Source: Microbacterium sp. CGR2
GTDB taxonomy: Bacteria > Actinomycetota > Actinomycetes > Actinomycetales > Microbacteriaceae
Assembly (NCBI RefSeq): GCF_003626735.1
Contig: NZ_RBHX01000001.1
Coordinates: 496,001 to 560,000 of the forward strand
Length of the DNA stretch: 64,000 nt
Direction of reading: 5' to 3'
The notes under the pieces: generated by a model
Told to the model about the DNA's origin: nothing
What the model saw: the letters and a program-made list of their open reading frames with translations, nothing else
The model's database searches: none
In this document: in pieces, positions 17,164 to 24,891 of the stretch
Layout: each line of letters opens with the position of its first letter
How positions within the stretch are numbered: the first letter of the stretch is position 1
Position numbers and translations under genes: made by a program

Positions 17164-18300
17164 TCAGCGGCCGGTGCCGGCGGACGGCGTGAGGATACGG
17201 GTGAACAGCGCGGCGCGGAGGGTGGATGCGGCCTCGCCGATGGCCCCGACCAGTGGCGCTTCGGGGCCGAACGACGAGGCGACGAACCTCAGGGGCAGTT
17301 GGGCCGCCAGGCTCTCGGCGTAGCGCTCGATGGCGTCGCGGAGAACGGGGTGGGCGGCGTCGCCGCCGAGGACGAACGCTTCAGGGTCGAGCACCAGTCC
17401 GACACTGCCCGCGACGAGCACGATGCGCTTGGCGACCTCGGCCACGAGTCGTCCGGCGGCTTCGTCCCCGCGTCCTGCGGCTTCGAGGTGGGTCAGCAGG
17501 GGAGCGTCGACGTCCAGGCCCAGCCCGAGGGCGAGGTCTCCGACCACCGCCTCGTTGACGATCGGGGCGCCGATGGGGAGCGGGGTCTGCGGCAGGTACA
17601 TCACTTCACCGGCAACGCCCGAGAAACCGCGGTGCAGCGCACCGTCGAGCACGATGCCCGCTCCGAGGGCGTCGTCGAGAACGAGGAGGGCGAAGCTGGC
17701 GAATTCGCCGCCGACTCCCGCGGTGAGCTCTGCCAAGGCTGCGAGGTTGACGTCGTTCTCGACGCGGACGGGGCAGTCGAGGGTCGCTCCGAGGGTGCCA
17801 CGGAAGGCGCCTCCGTCGGGGCCGAGGTCGTCGCGGATGCCGCCGTCGGGCGTGACGATTCCGGGGACGCCGACGACGACCAGATGCACGGGTGCGTTCG
17901 CGGGGCGGCATCCGTCGATGAGGGCCGCGATGTGTGCGACCCGGTCTTCTCCTGCGGGGAACGCCGCATGCTGTTCCGCGCGGACTGCTCCGGTGGCGTC
18001 GACGAGTGCGACGTGGGCGGCATGGTGATCGATGTGCACGGCCGCCGCGAACCCGAGCCGCGGGTGGAGTTTCACGCGCCCGGCGGCAGGTCCCCGGGTG
18101 TCGCGGTCGACCCCCGCCGCAGCGATGGCGCCGGCGCTGTCGAGCATCCGAATGACCTGAGTCACCGCGGTGCGGGAGAGTCCCGTGGCAGCCATCAGTT
18201 CGGTGCGCGTCTGGGCTCCGCTCCGTGCGAGGGACTCCAAGACTGCGCGGCCGTTCAGGGTGCGGAGCAGGCTCTGCGGTCCCGCGAGTGGTCTTGACAA
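17164..18300 (-). CDS. ROK-family transcriptional repressor
   Basis: A 378-residue NagC-type regulator. The N-terminal winged helix (RTELMAATGLSRTAVTQVIRMLDSAG) is followed by an actin-like ROK domain with VPGIVTPDGG and ENDVNLAALAEL. The usual cysteine zinc cluster of ROK proteins is missing: the segment after FSGVAGEVMYLP has no cysteines. I choose the TTG at 18300, preceded by GAGGGATCATC; an upstream ATG at 18540 would add 80 low-complexity residues. It likely controls the ChbG-like deacetylase and transporter behind it, sensing an amino sugar or its phosphate. Confidence 0.83.
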   Translation of the reverse strand: MSRPLAGPQSLLRTLNGRAVLESLARSGAQTRTELMAATGLSRTAVTQVIRMLDSAGAIAAAGVDRDTRGPAAGRVKLHPRLGFAAAVHIDHHAAHVALVDATGAVRAEQHAAFPAGEDRVAHIAALIDGCRPANAPVHLVVVGVPGIVTPDGGIRDDLGPDGGAFRGTLGATLDCPVRVENDVNLAALAELTAGVGGEFASFALLVLDDALGAGIVLDGALHRGFSGVAGEVMYLPQTPLPIGAPIVNEAVVGDLALGLGLDVDAPLLTHLEAAGRGDEAAGRLVAEVAKRIVLVAGSVGLVLDPEAFVLGGDAAHPVLRDAIERYAESLAAQLPLRFVASSFGPEAPLVGAIGEAASTLRAALFTRILTPSAGTGR

Positions 18301-18328
18301 GATGATCCCTCGGTCGACGTCTCGCCCA

Positions 18329-18368
18329 GCCTGCCACACCGGGTCGCCGGCCTGCCAGACCGGGTCGC
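18329..18368. repeat. Two 19-nt direct repeats, 21 nt apart, upstream of the ROK gene
   Basis: GCCTGCCACACCGGGTCGC at 18329-18347 and a one-mismatch copy at 18350-18368. The 21-nt period is two helical turns and the pair lies 29-68 nt before the ROK start codon. It could be a tandem operator for autoregulation. Confidence 0.55.
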
Positions 18369-18489
18369 ACACGTCGGGACTTCGCGTGGCGCGTGGGCCG
18401 TGGCGCGTGGGACGTGGGCCGAGGGCCGTGGGCGGAGGGCCGTGGCGCGTGCGACGACGTGCCGGGGGCGGACGGACGGGTACCTGGCT

Positions 18490-18609
18490 TGGCGTGCTGG
18501 GTGCGAGCGACATGCGCGGTGCGGATGGACGGGTACGCAACTGGCGTGCTGGGTGCGCGCGCGGGCGGGCGTGGGGTGCGACGTGTACCTAGCTGGCGTG
18601 CTGGGTGCG
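18490..18609. repeat. 52-nt-period repeats at the 3' end of the DUF222-HNH gene
   Basis: The core TGGCGTGCTGGGTGCG occurs exactly at 18490, 18542 and 18594, each 52 nt apart; the sequence between is diverged but shares GTAC-containing stretches. The rightmost copy encodes the last residues of the HNH protein (Arg-Thr-Gln-His-Ala-Ser-stop). The other two lie beyond its stop. G-rich sequence at about 18397-18456 adjoins them. No gene is seen between 18301 and 18588. Confidence 0.8.
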
Positions 18610-20142
18610 TGCGCGGGCGTGGTCGTGGATGTGGTCGTGGGTGTGTCGTGGTGTGCGCCAGCGTTGGTGTGGGTCCCACCAGGCGGGTCCGCGGACGGAG
18701 GGGATGCCGTTGTGCATGCGGATTTCCCACCCTGATGTGTCGAGGGTGCGGTGGTGGTGCCAGCACAACGCGACCCCGTTGTCGGTACTGGTCGGCCCGC
18801 CTCGGGCGTGCTCTTGGACATGGTGGATCTCACACCAGGATGCCGGAACATGACACCCCGGGATCAAGCATTCTTTGTCTCGGAGGGTGATCGCGCGCCT
18901 CTGGTGGACGGTGAAGATCCGTTCGGTCGATCCGATACCGATGATCCGCCCTTCCGGGTCGAACAGCACGCGCTGCACCGTGCCCCCGCAGGCGGTGTGT
19001 CGGGCGGTGCCGACGGTGACCGGGATGTCGGTGCCGTCGACGTGGGCCCACCCGCGCCCGGTCGCATAATCCTCCGCGGTGACAGACACCACGAGGGTCG
19101 GGGCGGCACCACCGAGGCGGGGCATCTCGTCGTGGCGGGCCGCGATACCGAGCGCTGCGGCGAGGGCGTCGTGCTGTTTCTGTGCGCGGGTTCTCGTGTC
19201 GACCATTCCCCCCGGGTCGCCGGCGGGAAGGTCATCGCCGGCCAACGCAGTCCGATCATCGGACCCGGCAGCATCGTCATCCGCACCGTCGCCGGAGCGT
19301 GCGAAGTGCACGCCGGGCAAGGGTGGTCCGTCGACCTTCGGGTTCAGATACGCGTCCCAGATGCGCTGCAACTGGGCGGCGACTTCGGGGAGCAGGCGCC
19401 CGCTGAGGGGGATGAGGCCATCTTTCGCGCGCCCGAGGCTGACCCCGCGGCCGCGCATCGCGATGTCTTCTGCGGGTTCGGCACCATCGGGGTCGAGATA
19501 CGCCAGGATCACCCGCGCCAACAACCGCAGATCCTCCGGCGTCGCCGCCGGCGCCACATCCGCATCCCCGTCCGCCTTATCCGCATCGGCATCGGCATCG
19601 GCATCGGCATCGGCATCGGCAGCCTGGTGGAGTCCGCGGGCGAAGTCAGCCAACTGCGCATCCGCCCGCAACCGGTCTTCCGGGCTGATCCGCCGCCCGG
19701 CCTGCAGCAACGGCCCCGTCGCCGCCAACAACCCCTCGACCCCGATCACCCCGTCCAGCAGCGCCTCCCGCAACTGCGGCCACCGGGCAGGCAACGGCGC
19801 CCCCGAGGTGAACTCCACATCCCGCTCCACGACCTTCGCCGCCCTCACCACCCGCCCCGCACCCGCAGCATCCGTGCGCACCACCCGCTGCAGCACCTCG
19901 TTCATCGACCGGCACCCGAAGCCCCCAGGAAACTCCACATCCGCCGACGCGACCGTCTCGACCACCACCGCATCCACCCGCCGCGCCACCTCACCCGCGA
20001 CCCGCAACAACTCCACCTTCTCGACATCACTCAACCCCGCCACCACCTCCGCATGCAGCACCCGGTCAAGGTCGACACTGACCTGCCCGAGGGATCCGAT
20101 GAGGTTGTCCATACCCCCTATCCAACCCACCACCACCGACAT
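18589..20142 (-). CDS. DUF222 domain HNH endonuclease (13E12-type repeat family)
   Basis: A 517-residue protein with an N-terminal DUF222 region (about residues 15-330) and a C-terminal HNH nuclease motif (CEIHHVQEHARGGPTSTDNGVALCWHHH, around residue 440). The family is multicopy in actinobacteria and includes the mycobacterial REP13E12 proteins; its biological role is not established. A (GCATCG)6 tract encodes an Asp-Ala run near residue 180. The start is uncertain: neither the ATG at 20142 nor the internal ATG ten codons later has a well-spaced ribosome-binding site. The 3' end runs into 52-nt repeats. It is divergent from an acetyltransferase gene. Confidence 0.85.
   Translation of the reverse strand: MSVVVGWIGGMDNLIGSLGQVSVDLDRVLHAEVVAGLSDVEKVELLRVAGEVARRVDAVVVETVASADVEFPGGFGCRSMNEVLQRVVRTDAAGAGRVVRAAKVVERDVEFTSGAPLPARWPQLREALLDGVIGVEGLLAATGPLLQAGRRISPEDRLRADAQLADFARGLHQAADADADADADADADKADGDADVAPAATPEDLRLLARVILAYLDPDGAEPAEDIAMRGRGVSLGRAKDGLIPLSGRLLPEVAAQLQRIWDAYLNPKVDGPPLPGVHFARSGDGADDDAAGSDDRTALAGDDLPAGDPGGMVDTRTRAQKQHDALAAALGIAARHDEMPRLGGAAPTLVVSVTAEDYATGRGWAHVDGTDIPVTVGTARHTACGGTVQRVLFDPEGRIIGIGSTERIFTVHQRRAITLRDKECLIPGCHVPASWCEIHHVQEHARGGPTSTDNGVALCWHHHRTLDTSGWEIRMHNGIPSVRGPAWWDPHQRWRTPRHTHDHIHDHARARTQHAS
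19583..19618. repeat. Hexanucleotide tract (GCATCG)6 inside the HNH gene
   Basis: Six perfect units encode alternating Asp and Ala on the minus strand. Unit loss or gain changes the protein by two residues and keeps the frame. Confidence 0.93.
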
Positions 20143-20266
20143 TCAAACCCGAAAAACCACCAGATCAGGGGAGTATTCTGGCATACTTCAGAAACCCACT
20201 AACCCTCCACAACCCACCCACAAACCCGACCCACCCACACACGCGCACCCTCACTACTCTGGACGA
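20143..20266. promoter_or_regulatory. Divergent control region, HNH gene and acetyltransferase
   Basis: A 124-nt region with lower GC than its surroundings. AGTAT-TCTGGC-ATACT at 20172-20187 is a perfect 5-bp dyad. CA-rich runs (ACCCACC-type) lie on the acetyltransferase side. No convincing -35/-10 pair was found for either gene. Confidence 0.4.
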
Positions 20267-20791
20267 ATGACAGCCGTGCAGATCCGTGACGCCGTGTCCC
20301 GCGACGCCGACGACATCGCCTCGATCCACGTGCGCTCTTGGCGCGCCGCCTACCGCGGACTCATCGACCAGGAAGTCCTCGACGCGATGTCGATCGCCGA
20401 TCGCACCGAGGGATGGCGGCGCATCATCGCCGAGCCGCTCCCCTCGACGCTCGGCCTGCTGGTCGCCGCCCGGGATGCCGCGGTCGTCGGATGGACGTCC
20501 TTCGGCTCGGGGCGTGACGATGACGGCGCAGGAGACGGCGAGGTGTACGGCATCTACGCAGATCCCGATGCGTGGTCGACCGGCGTCGGGCACGCTCTGC
20601 TCGCGGCAGCAGAGTCACGCATGACGGATGCCGGACACAGCCGCGCATACCTGTGGGTGCTCGACGGCAACGACCGCGCGGACATCTTCTACCAGCGGCA
20701 CGGCTGGGTCATCGACGGTGCGACGAGAGTCGAACAGCGCCCGGGGCTGACCCTGCCGGAGCACCGGCGGGTCAAGCTGCTCCCGCGCTGA
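20267..20791 (+). CDS. GNAT-family N-acetyltransferase
   Basis: A 174-residue single-domain acetyltransferase. The N-terminus IRDAVSRDADDIASIHVRSWRAAYRGL is typical of the RimI-like branch, and the acetyl-CoA loop is around VYGIYADPDAWSTGVGHALL with a truncated R/QxxGxG/A. The acceptor is unknown. The ATG at 20267 directly precedes the conserved first strand. Downstream, a CGCCCGC/GCGGGCG hairpin at 20818-20837 may end the transcript. Confidence 0.8.
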   Translation: MTAVQIRDAVSRDADDIASIHVRSWRAAYRGLIDQEVLDAMSIADRTEGWRRIIAEPLPSTLGLLVAARDAAVVGWTSFGSGRDDDGAGDGEVYGIYADPDAWSTGVGHALLAAAESRMTDAGHSRAYLWVLDGNDRADIFYQRHGWVIDGATRVEQRPGLTLPEHRRVKLLPR

Positions 20792-20817
20792 CCCGCCGAT
20801 GTCGCGTCAGCGCTGAT

Positions 20818-20837
20818 CGCCCGCCTTCGCGCGGGCG
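20818..20837. terminator. Hairpin after the acetyltransferase gene
   Basis: CGCCCGC and GCGGGCG pair perfectly around CTTCGC. The hairpin is flanked by GCGCTGATC-like direct repeats. It lies between two convergent genes. No U-tract follows. Confidence 0.5.
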
Positions 20838-20969
20838 CTGATCACCCGAGGCCTCGCCCGTCGCGCACCCTCGTCGGCCGCACCCTCGTCAGCCGCGCCC
20901 ACAGCCCCGCACCCTCGCCCGCCCCGCAGCTTCAACCCGCACCCCCGCGACCAAGCCCCCACCCGCGCC

Positions 20970-22421
20970 TCAGTCCAGCGCGCTCATCACGTGCTTGATC
21001 CGCGTGTAGTCGTCGAAACCGTACTGCGAGAGGTCTTTGCCATACCCGGAATGTTTGAAGCCGCCGTGCGGCATGTCGGAGACGAACGGGATGTGGGTGT
21101 TGATCCACACGCATCCGAAGTCCAGATCGCGCGAGAACCGCATCGCCCGCGCATGATCTGTCGTCCACACCGATGCGGCGAGCGCGTACGGAACGTCGTT
21201 GGCCATCTCGAGCGCCTCTTCCTCGGTGTCGAACGGCTGCACGGTGAGTACGGGCCCGAAGATCTCCCCTTGCACGACCTCGTCGTCCTGGCGCACCCCC
21301 GAGACGATCGTCGCCTCGTGGAAGTAGCCGCGCTCGCCCTGTCGGTGCCCGCCGGTCTCGATGGTCGCGTGTGCGGGGAGGCGGTCGATGAACCCCGACA
21401 CCTGAGCGAGCTGTGCGGCGCTGCTCAACGGGCCGTAGAGCACGCCGTCCTCTTCCGGGCCGCCGGTGCGCGCATCCGCCTTCGTCGTTTCCACCAGCGC
21501 CCTGACGAACTCATCATGAAGAGAGGAGTGCACGAGCACCCGGGTCGCCGCCGTGCAGTCCTGCCCGGCATTGAAGAAGGCTCCGTTGACGATGCCCTGC
21601 GCCGCCTTCTCGACCGACGCATCCGGGAACACGATCGCCGGAGCCTTGCCGCCGAGTTCCAGATGCACGCGCTTGACGTCGTTCGCGGCCGAGCGCGCGA
21701 CCGCCATCCCGGCTCGCACCGAACCCGTGATCGCGACCATCTGCGGCGTCGGATGCTCCACCAGCGCGACACCGGTGTCGCGGTCGCCCAGGACGACGTT
21801 GAAGACCCCCGTCGGTGTGTGCATGGCGACGATCTCGGCGAGCAGCAGCGTGGTGAGCGGCGTCGATTCGGCGGGCTTCAGCACCACCGTGTTGCCCGCG
21901 GCGATCGCCGGCGCGATCTTCCACACCGCCATGTTCAGCGGATAGTTCCACGGTGCGACCTGGCCGATCACGCCGACCGGCTCGCGCCGCACGAACGACG
22001 TGTGACCGGCGAGGTACTCTCCCGCCGCTCGACCTTCGAGACTTCGGGCGGCGCCGGCGAAGAACCGGAGCTGATCGATCGACTGCATGATCTCGTCGGC
22101 GACGAGGTTCGCGCGCGGCTTGCCCGTGTCGCGCGACTCGAGGTCGGCGAACTCCTCGGCGCGGGCCAGCATCTCGTCGGCGATGCGGAACAGAGCGAGT
22201 TGCCGGTCGGCGGGGGTCGTGTTGCGCCACACCGGAAAAGCAGCGGATGCCGCGGCGTAGGCAGCATCCACGTCTCCCGGCCGGGAGAGCGGGATCGCGC
22301 CGTAGGCTGCTTCGGTGACCGGGTCGATGAGCGGCATCTGCCCCGTGCCGCCGGCGGGGACGAAGCGTCCGCCGATGAAGTTCTGCAGCGGCGCGGAGTC
22401 CTTCAGGAGGGTGCTGAGCAT
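20970..22421 (-). CDS. Aldehyde dehydrogenase, gamma-aminobutyraldehyde dehydrogenase type
   Basis: NAD(P)-dependent dehydrogenase of 483 residues. Catalytic C289 (NAGQDCTAATR) and E255 (HLELGGKAP) are present, as is the cofactor segment APWNYPLNMAVWK. Similarity by eye is closest to PatD-type enzymes that oxidise 4-aminobutanal to GABA in putrescine breakdown. It is divergent from an Lrp-type regulator followed by an FAD amine oxidase of the glutamylputrescine-oxidase type. Those neighbours support a polyamine role, because the oxidase would make the aminoaldehyde this enzyme consumes. Confidence 0.88.
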   Translation of the reverse strand: MLSTLLKDSAPLQNFIGGRFVPAGGTGQMPLIDPVTEAAYGAIPLSRPGDVDAAYAAASAAFPVWRNTTPADRQLALFRIADEMLARAEEFADLESRDTGKPRANLVADEIMQSIDQLRFFAGAARSLEGRAAGEYLAGHTSFVRREPVGVIGQVAPWNYPLNMAVWKIAPAIAAGNTVVLKPAESTPLTTLLLAEIVAMHTPTGVFNVVLGDRDTGVALVEHPTPQMVAITGSVRAGMAVARSAANDVKRVHLELGGKAPAIVFPDASVEKAAQGIVNGAFFNAGQDCTAATRVLVHSSLHDEFVRALVETTKADARTGGPEEDGVLYGPLSSAAQLAQVSGFIDRLPAHATIETGGHRQGERGYFHEATIVSGVRQDDEVVQGEIFGPVLTVQPFDTEEEALEMANDVPYALAASVWTTDHARAMRFSRDLDFGCVWINTHIPFVSDMPHGGFKHSGYGKDLSQYGFDDYTRIKHVMSALD

Positions 22422-22485
22422 GGCGTCAGCGTAGCGCCGCCATCACGAATACGGAAGTCATTTCGACACCAAACAACGGAATCGG

Positions 22486-22520
22486 TTGCTTGCACGGATC
22501 ACGCCTGTCAATATCGACAT
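22486..22520 (+). promoter_or_regulatory. Probable promoter of the Lrp-type regulator, leaderless
   Basis: TTGCTT at 22486-22491, 17 nt, then CAATAT at 22509-22514, six bases before the ATG. There is no ribosome-binding site. The first transcribed base would be at or next to the start codon. Confidence 0.4.
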
Positions 22521-22988
22521 ATGAGCACGAAGCCGAAGCAGCCCGCACTGGATGACATCTCGAAGCGGATCGTCGAGCTCTTGCAGGAGGACGGCCGCCG
22601 GCCCTACGCCGAGATCGGCCGCGAGGTCGGACTCAGCGAAGCCGCGGCCCGCCAGCGCGTGCAGCGGATGACCGAGTCGGGCATCATCCAGATCGTCGCA
22701 GTCACCGACCCGATGCAACTCGGCTTCCACCGCATGTCGATGATCGGCATCCGCGTCTCCGGCGACCCGCGCGCGATCGCGGAGGAGCTCACCAAGATCG
22801 ACGAGCTGGCGTACGTCGTCGTCACCCTCGGCACTTTCGACATCCTCGTCGAAGCGGTGTGCGAAGACGACGAGCACCTGATCGACCTGATCGCCACCCG
22901 TATCCGCACCATTCCGGGAATCGCGCACACCGAGAGCCTCCTGTACGCCGGCCTCTACAAAGACCTCTACAACTGGGGCACGCGCTGA
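22521..22988 (+). CDS. Lrp/AsnC-family transcriptional regulator
   Basis: A 155-residue regulator with an N-terminal helix-turn-helix (RPYAEIGREVGLSEAAARQRVQRMTESGII, about residues 27-56) and a C-terminal RAM effector domain with GTFDILVEAVCEDDEHL. It lies between the divergent aldehyde dehydrogenase and, 25 nt downstream, the FAD amine oxidase, so it probably controls both. Lrp proteins usually bind amino acids; here a polyamine breakdown product is plausible but not shown. Confidence 0.88.
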   Translation: MSTKPKQPALDDISKRIVELLQEDGRRPYAEIGREVGLSEAAARQRVQRMTESGIIQIVAVTDPMQLGFHRMSMIGIRVSGDPRAIAEELTKIDELAYVVVTLGTFDILVEAVCEDDEHLIDLIATRIRTIPGIAHTESLLYAGLYKDLYNWGTR

Positions 22989-23013
22989 CGCGCGGCAGAC
23001 CACGGAGATCACC

Positions 23014-24417
23014 ATGGGAACCACCGTCTTCGAACGCCGCCGACCCGCGGATGCCGTCATCGAAGCCGCCCTGAAGGACACCTCTCTCGGGGTGTTCTGG
23101 CTCGAGGACGTCGCTCGGCCCGAGCATCCGCCCTTGGCCGGCCACCTGACCGCCGATCTGGTCGTGGTCGGTGGCGGGTACACCGGCCTGTGGACGGCAC
23201 TGCGCGCCAAGGAGCGCGACCCCGAGCGTCGCGTGGTGCTGCTCGAGGCGTCGCGGGTCGCGTGGGCGGCATCCGGTCGCAACGGCGGATTCTGCGAGAC
23301 GAGCCTCACCCACGGCCACGAGAACGGGGTGAGCCGCTGGCCCGAAGAGATCGACCGCCTCGAAGAGATGGGTTCGGAGAACCTCGACGGCATCGAGCAG
23401 ACCATCGCACGCTACGACATGAAGACCGACTTCGAACGCACGGGTCAGCTGGCCGTCGCGGTCGAGCCGCACCAGGTGGACTGGCTCCGCGAAGAACCCG
23501 GTTTTCTCGATCGGGATGCGGTGCGCGCCGAGGTCCACTCCGACACGTTCCTCGCCGGGGCCTGGGATCGCGACGGCTGCGCGATGGTGCACCCGGCGAA
23601 GCTGGGCCTCGAGCTCGCGCGGGTCGCGGAGGAGTTGGGCGTGGAGATCTTCGAGCACAGCCTCGTCCGCGGAATCGAGGGCGACGGATCCGGCCCGATC
23701 ACTCTGACCACGGCGGGTGGGCGGGTGACGGCGGATGCTGTCGCCCTCGCGACGAACGTGTTCCCGTCTCTCCTCAAGCGCAACCGCCTGATGACCGTCC
23801 CCGTCTACGACTACGTGCTGATGACCGAACCGCTCTCGGCGGAACAGCTCGCCTCGATCGGCTGGTCGAACCGCCAGGGCCTGGCCGACAGCGCGAATCA
23901 GTTCCACTACTACCGCCTCACCGCCGACGACCGGATCCTGTTCGGCGGCTACGACGCGGTGTATCACTACGGCGGCAAGGTCCGACCCGAATACGAAGAC
24001 CGCATGGAGAGCCACCGCAAGCTCGCCTCGCACTTCTTCACGACCTTTCCGCAGCTGGAGGGCCTGGCGTTCACACATCGCTGGGCCGGAGCGATCGATT
24101 CCTCGAGCCGGTTCTGCGCGTTCTTCGGCACCGCCCGTCGCGGCCGAGTGACCTACGCCACCGGATTCACCGGCCTCGGCGTCGGCGCGGCCCGATTCGC
24201 TGCCGATGTCATGCTCGACAAGTTGTCCGGCGAAGAAACCGAACGCACTGAGCTGCGAATGGTGCGGGAGAAGCCGATCCCCTTCCCGCCGGAGCCCGCC
24301 GCCTCTATCGGAGTGAACCTCGTGCGCGCCTCGATGGACCGGGCCGATCACAACCAGGGCAGACGCAACCTCTTCCTGAAGACGCTCGACGCCGTGGGCA
24401 TGGGGTTCGACTCGTGA
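23014..24417 (+). CDS. FAD-dependent amine oxidoreductase (glutamylputrescine oxidase-like, DAO fold)
   Basis: A 467-residue flavoprotein. The dinucleotide-binding motif VVVGGGYTGLWTAL is at residues 51-64 and the FAD contact SGRNGGFCETSLTHG follows near 88. The C-terminal ATGFTGLGVGAARFAADVML closes the FAD site. By eye it resembles PuuB-type gamma-glutamylputrescine oxidases and related amine oxidases more than amino acid oxidases. It follows the Lrp gene by 25 nt and overlaps the cupin gene by 4 nt. Oxidation of an amine to an aldehyde for the divergent dehydrogenase is the likely role; the exact amine is unknown. Confidence 0.83.
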   Translation: MGTTVFERRRPADAVIEAALKDTSLGVFWLEDVARPEHPPLAGHLTADLVVVGGGYTGLWTALRAKERDPERRVVLLEASRVAWAASGRNGGFCETSLTHGHENGVSRWPEEIDRLEEMGSENLDGIEQTIARYDMKTDFERTGQLAVAVEPHQVDWLREEPGFLDRDAVRAEVHSDTFLAGAWDRDGCAMVHPAKLGLELARVAEELGVEIFEHSLVRGIEGDGSGPITLTTAGGRVTADAVALATNVFPSLLKRNRLMTVPVYDYVLMTEPLSAEQLASIGWSNRQGLADSANQFHYYRLTADDRILFGGYDAVYHYGGKVRPEYEDRMESHRKLASHFFTTFPQLEGLAFTHRWAGAIDSSSRFCAFFGTARRGRVTYATGFTGLGVGAARFAADVMLDKLSGEETERTELRMVREKPIPFPPEPAASIGVNLVRASMDRADHNQGRRNLFLKTLDAVGMGFDS

Positions 24418-24776
24418 ACGGTGCGGCCGCCGCCGGGCTCCGACCGGGAACGGCGACGGATGCCGCAGCCCTCGACCTGGTCCACGCGCCGCTGCCGTCC
24501 GATGAGGTGATCGCCGGGACGCCGACGACGGCGACGCGCATCCTCAGCACCCTGGGCGACACCGAGATCGGCGTCTGGGAGATGACCCCCGGCACAGCAT
24601 CCGATGTCGAGGCCGACGAGGTGTTCGTCGTTCTCACCGGGCGCGCGACGATCGCGTTCGAGGACACGACCCTGCCCGCGATCGGGATCGGCCCGGGGTC
24701 GGTGGTTCGCCTGGTCGAGGGGATGCGGACGGTCTGGACCGTCACAGAGACCCTGCGGAAGGTCTACGTCGCCTGA
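24414..24776 (+). CDS. Small cupin-domain protein
   Basis: A 120-residue protein with a single cupin barrel of the EutQ-like Cupin_3 type (VWEMTPGTASDVEADEVFVVLTGRATIAFED, then IGPGSVVRLVEGMRTVWTVTE). The GTG start overlaps the oxidase stop by 4 nt, so it is coupled to it. Such cupins accompany amine oxidase genes in many actinobacteria; the biochemical role is not known. The canonical cupin histidines are missing, so metal binding is doubtful. Confidence 0.78.
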   Translation: MNGAAAAGLRPGTATDAAALDLVHAPLPSDEVIAGTPTTATRILSTLGDTEIGVWEMTPGTASDVEADEVFVVLTGRATIAFEDTTLPAIGIGPGSVVRLVEGMRTVWTVTETLRKVYVA

Positions 24777-24891
24777 CGCACCTGGCTGGCGCGGCATCCG
24801 CGGTACACCTGCCGGGCGTTTTCACGGACGTCGGCCCGGATACCCGGTTTTGGCCCGACATCCGTGACTTCTCCCGACAAGTGTGTCGGTG

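Noticed and set aside
18490..18609. CRISPR-like direct repeats
   Set aside because: Only three 16-nt cores with a 52-nt period, one inside coding sequence, and no cas genes. Not a CRISPR array.
18589..20142. Mobile element or prophage around the HNH gene
   Set aside because: No integrase, transposase, phage structural gene or convincing target-site duplication; only the repeats at the 3' end.
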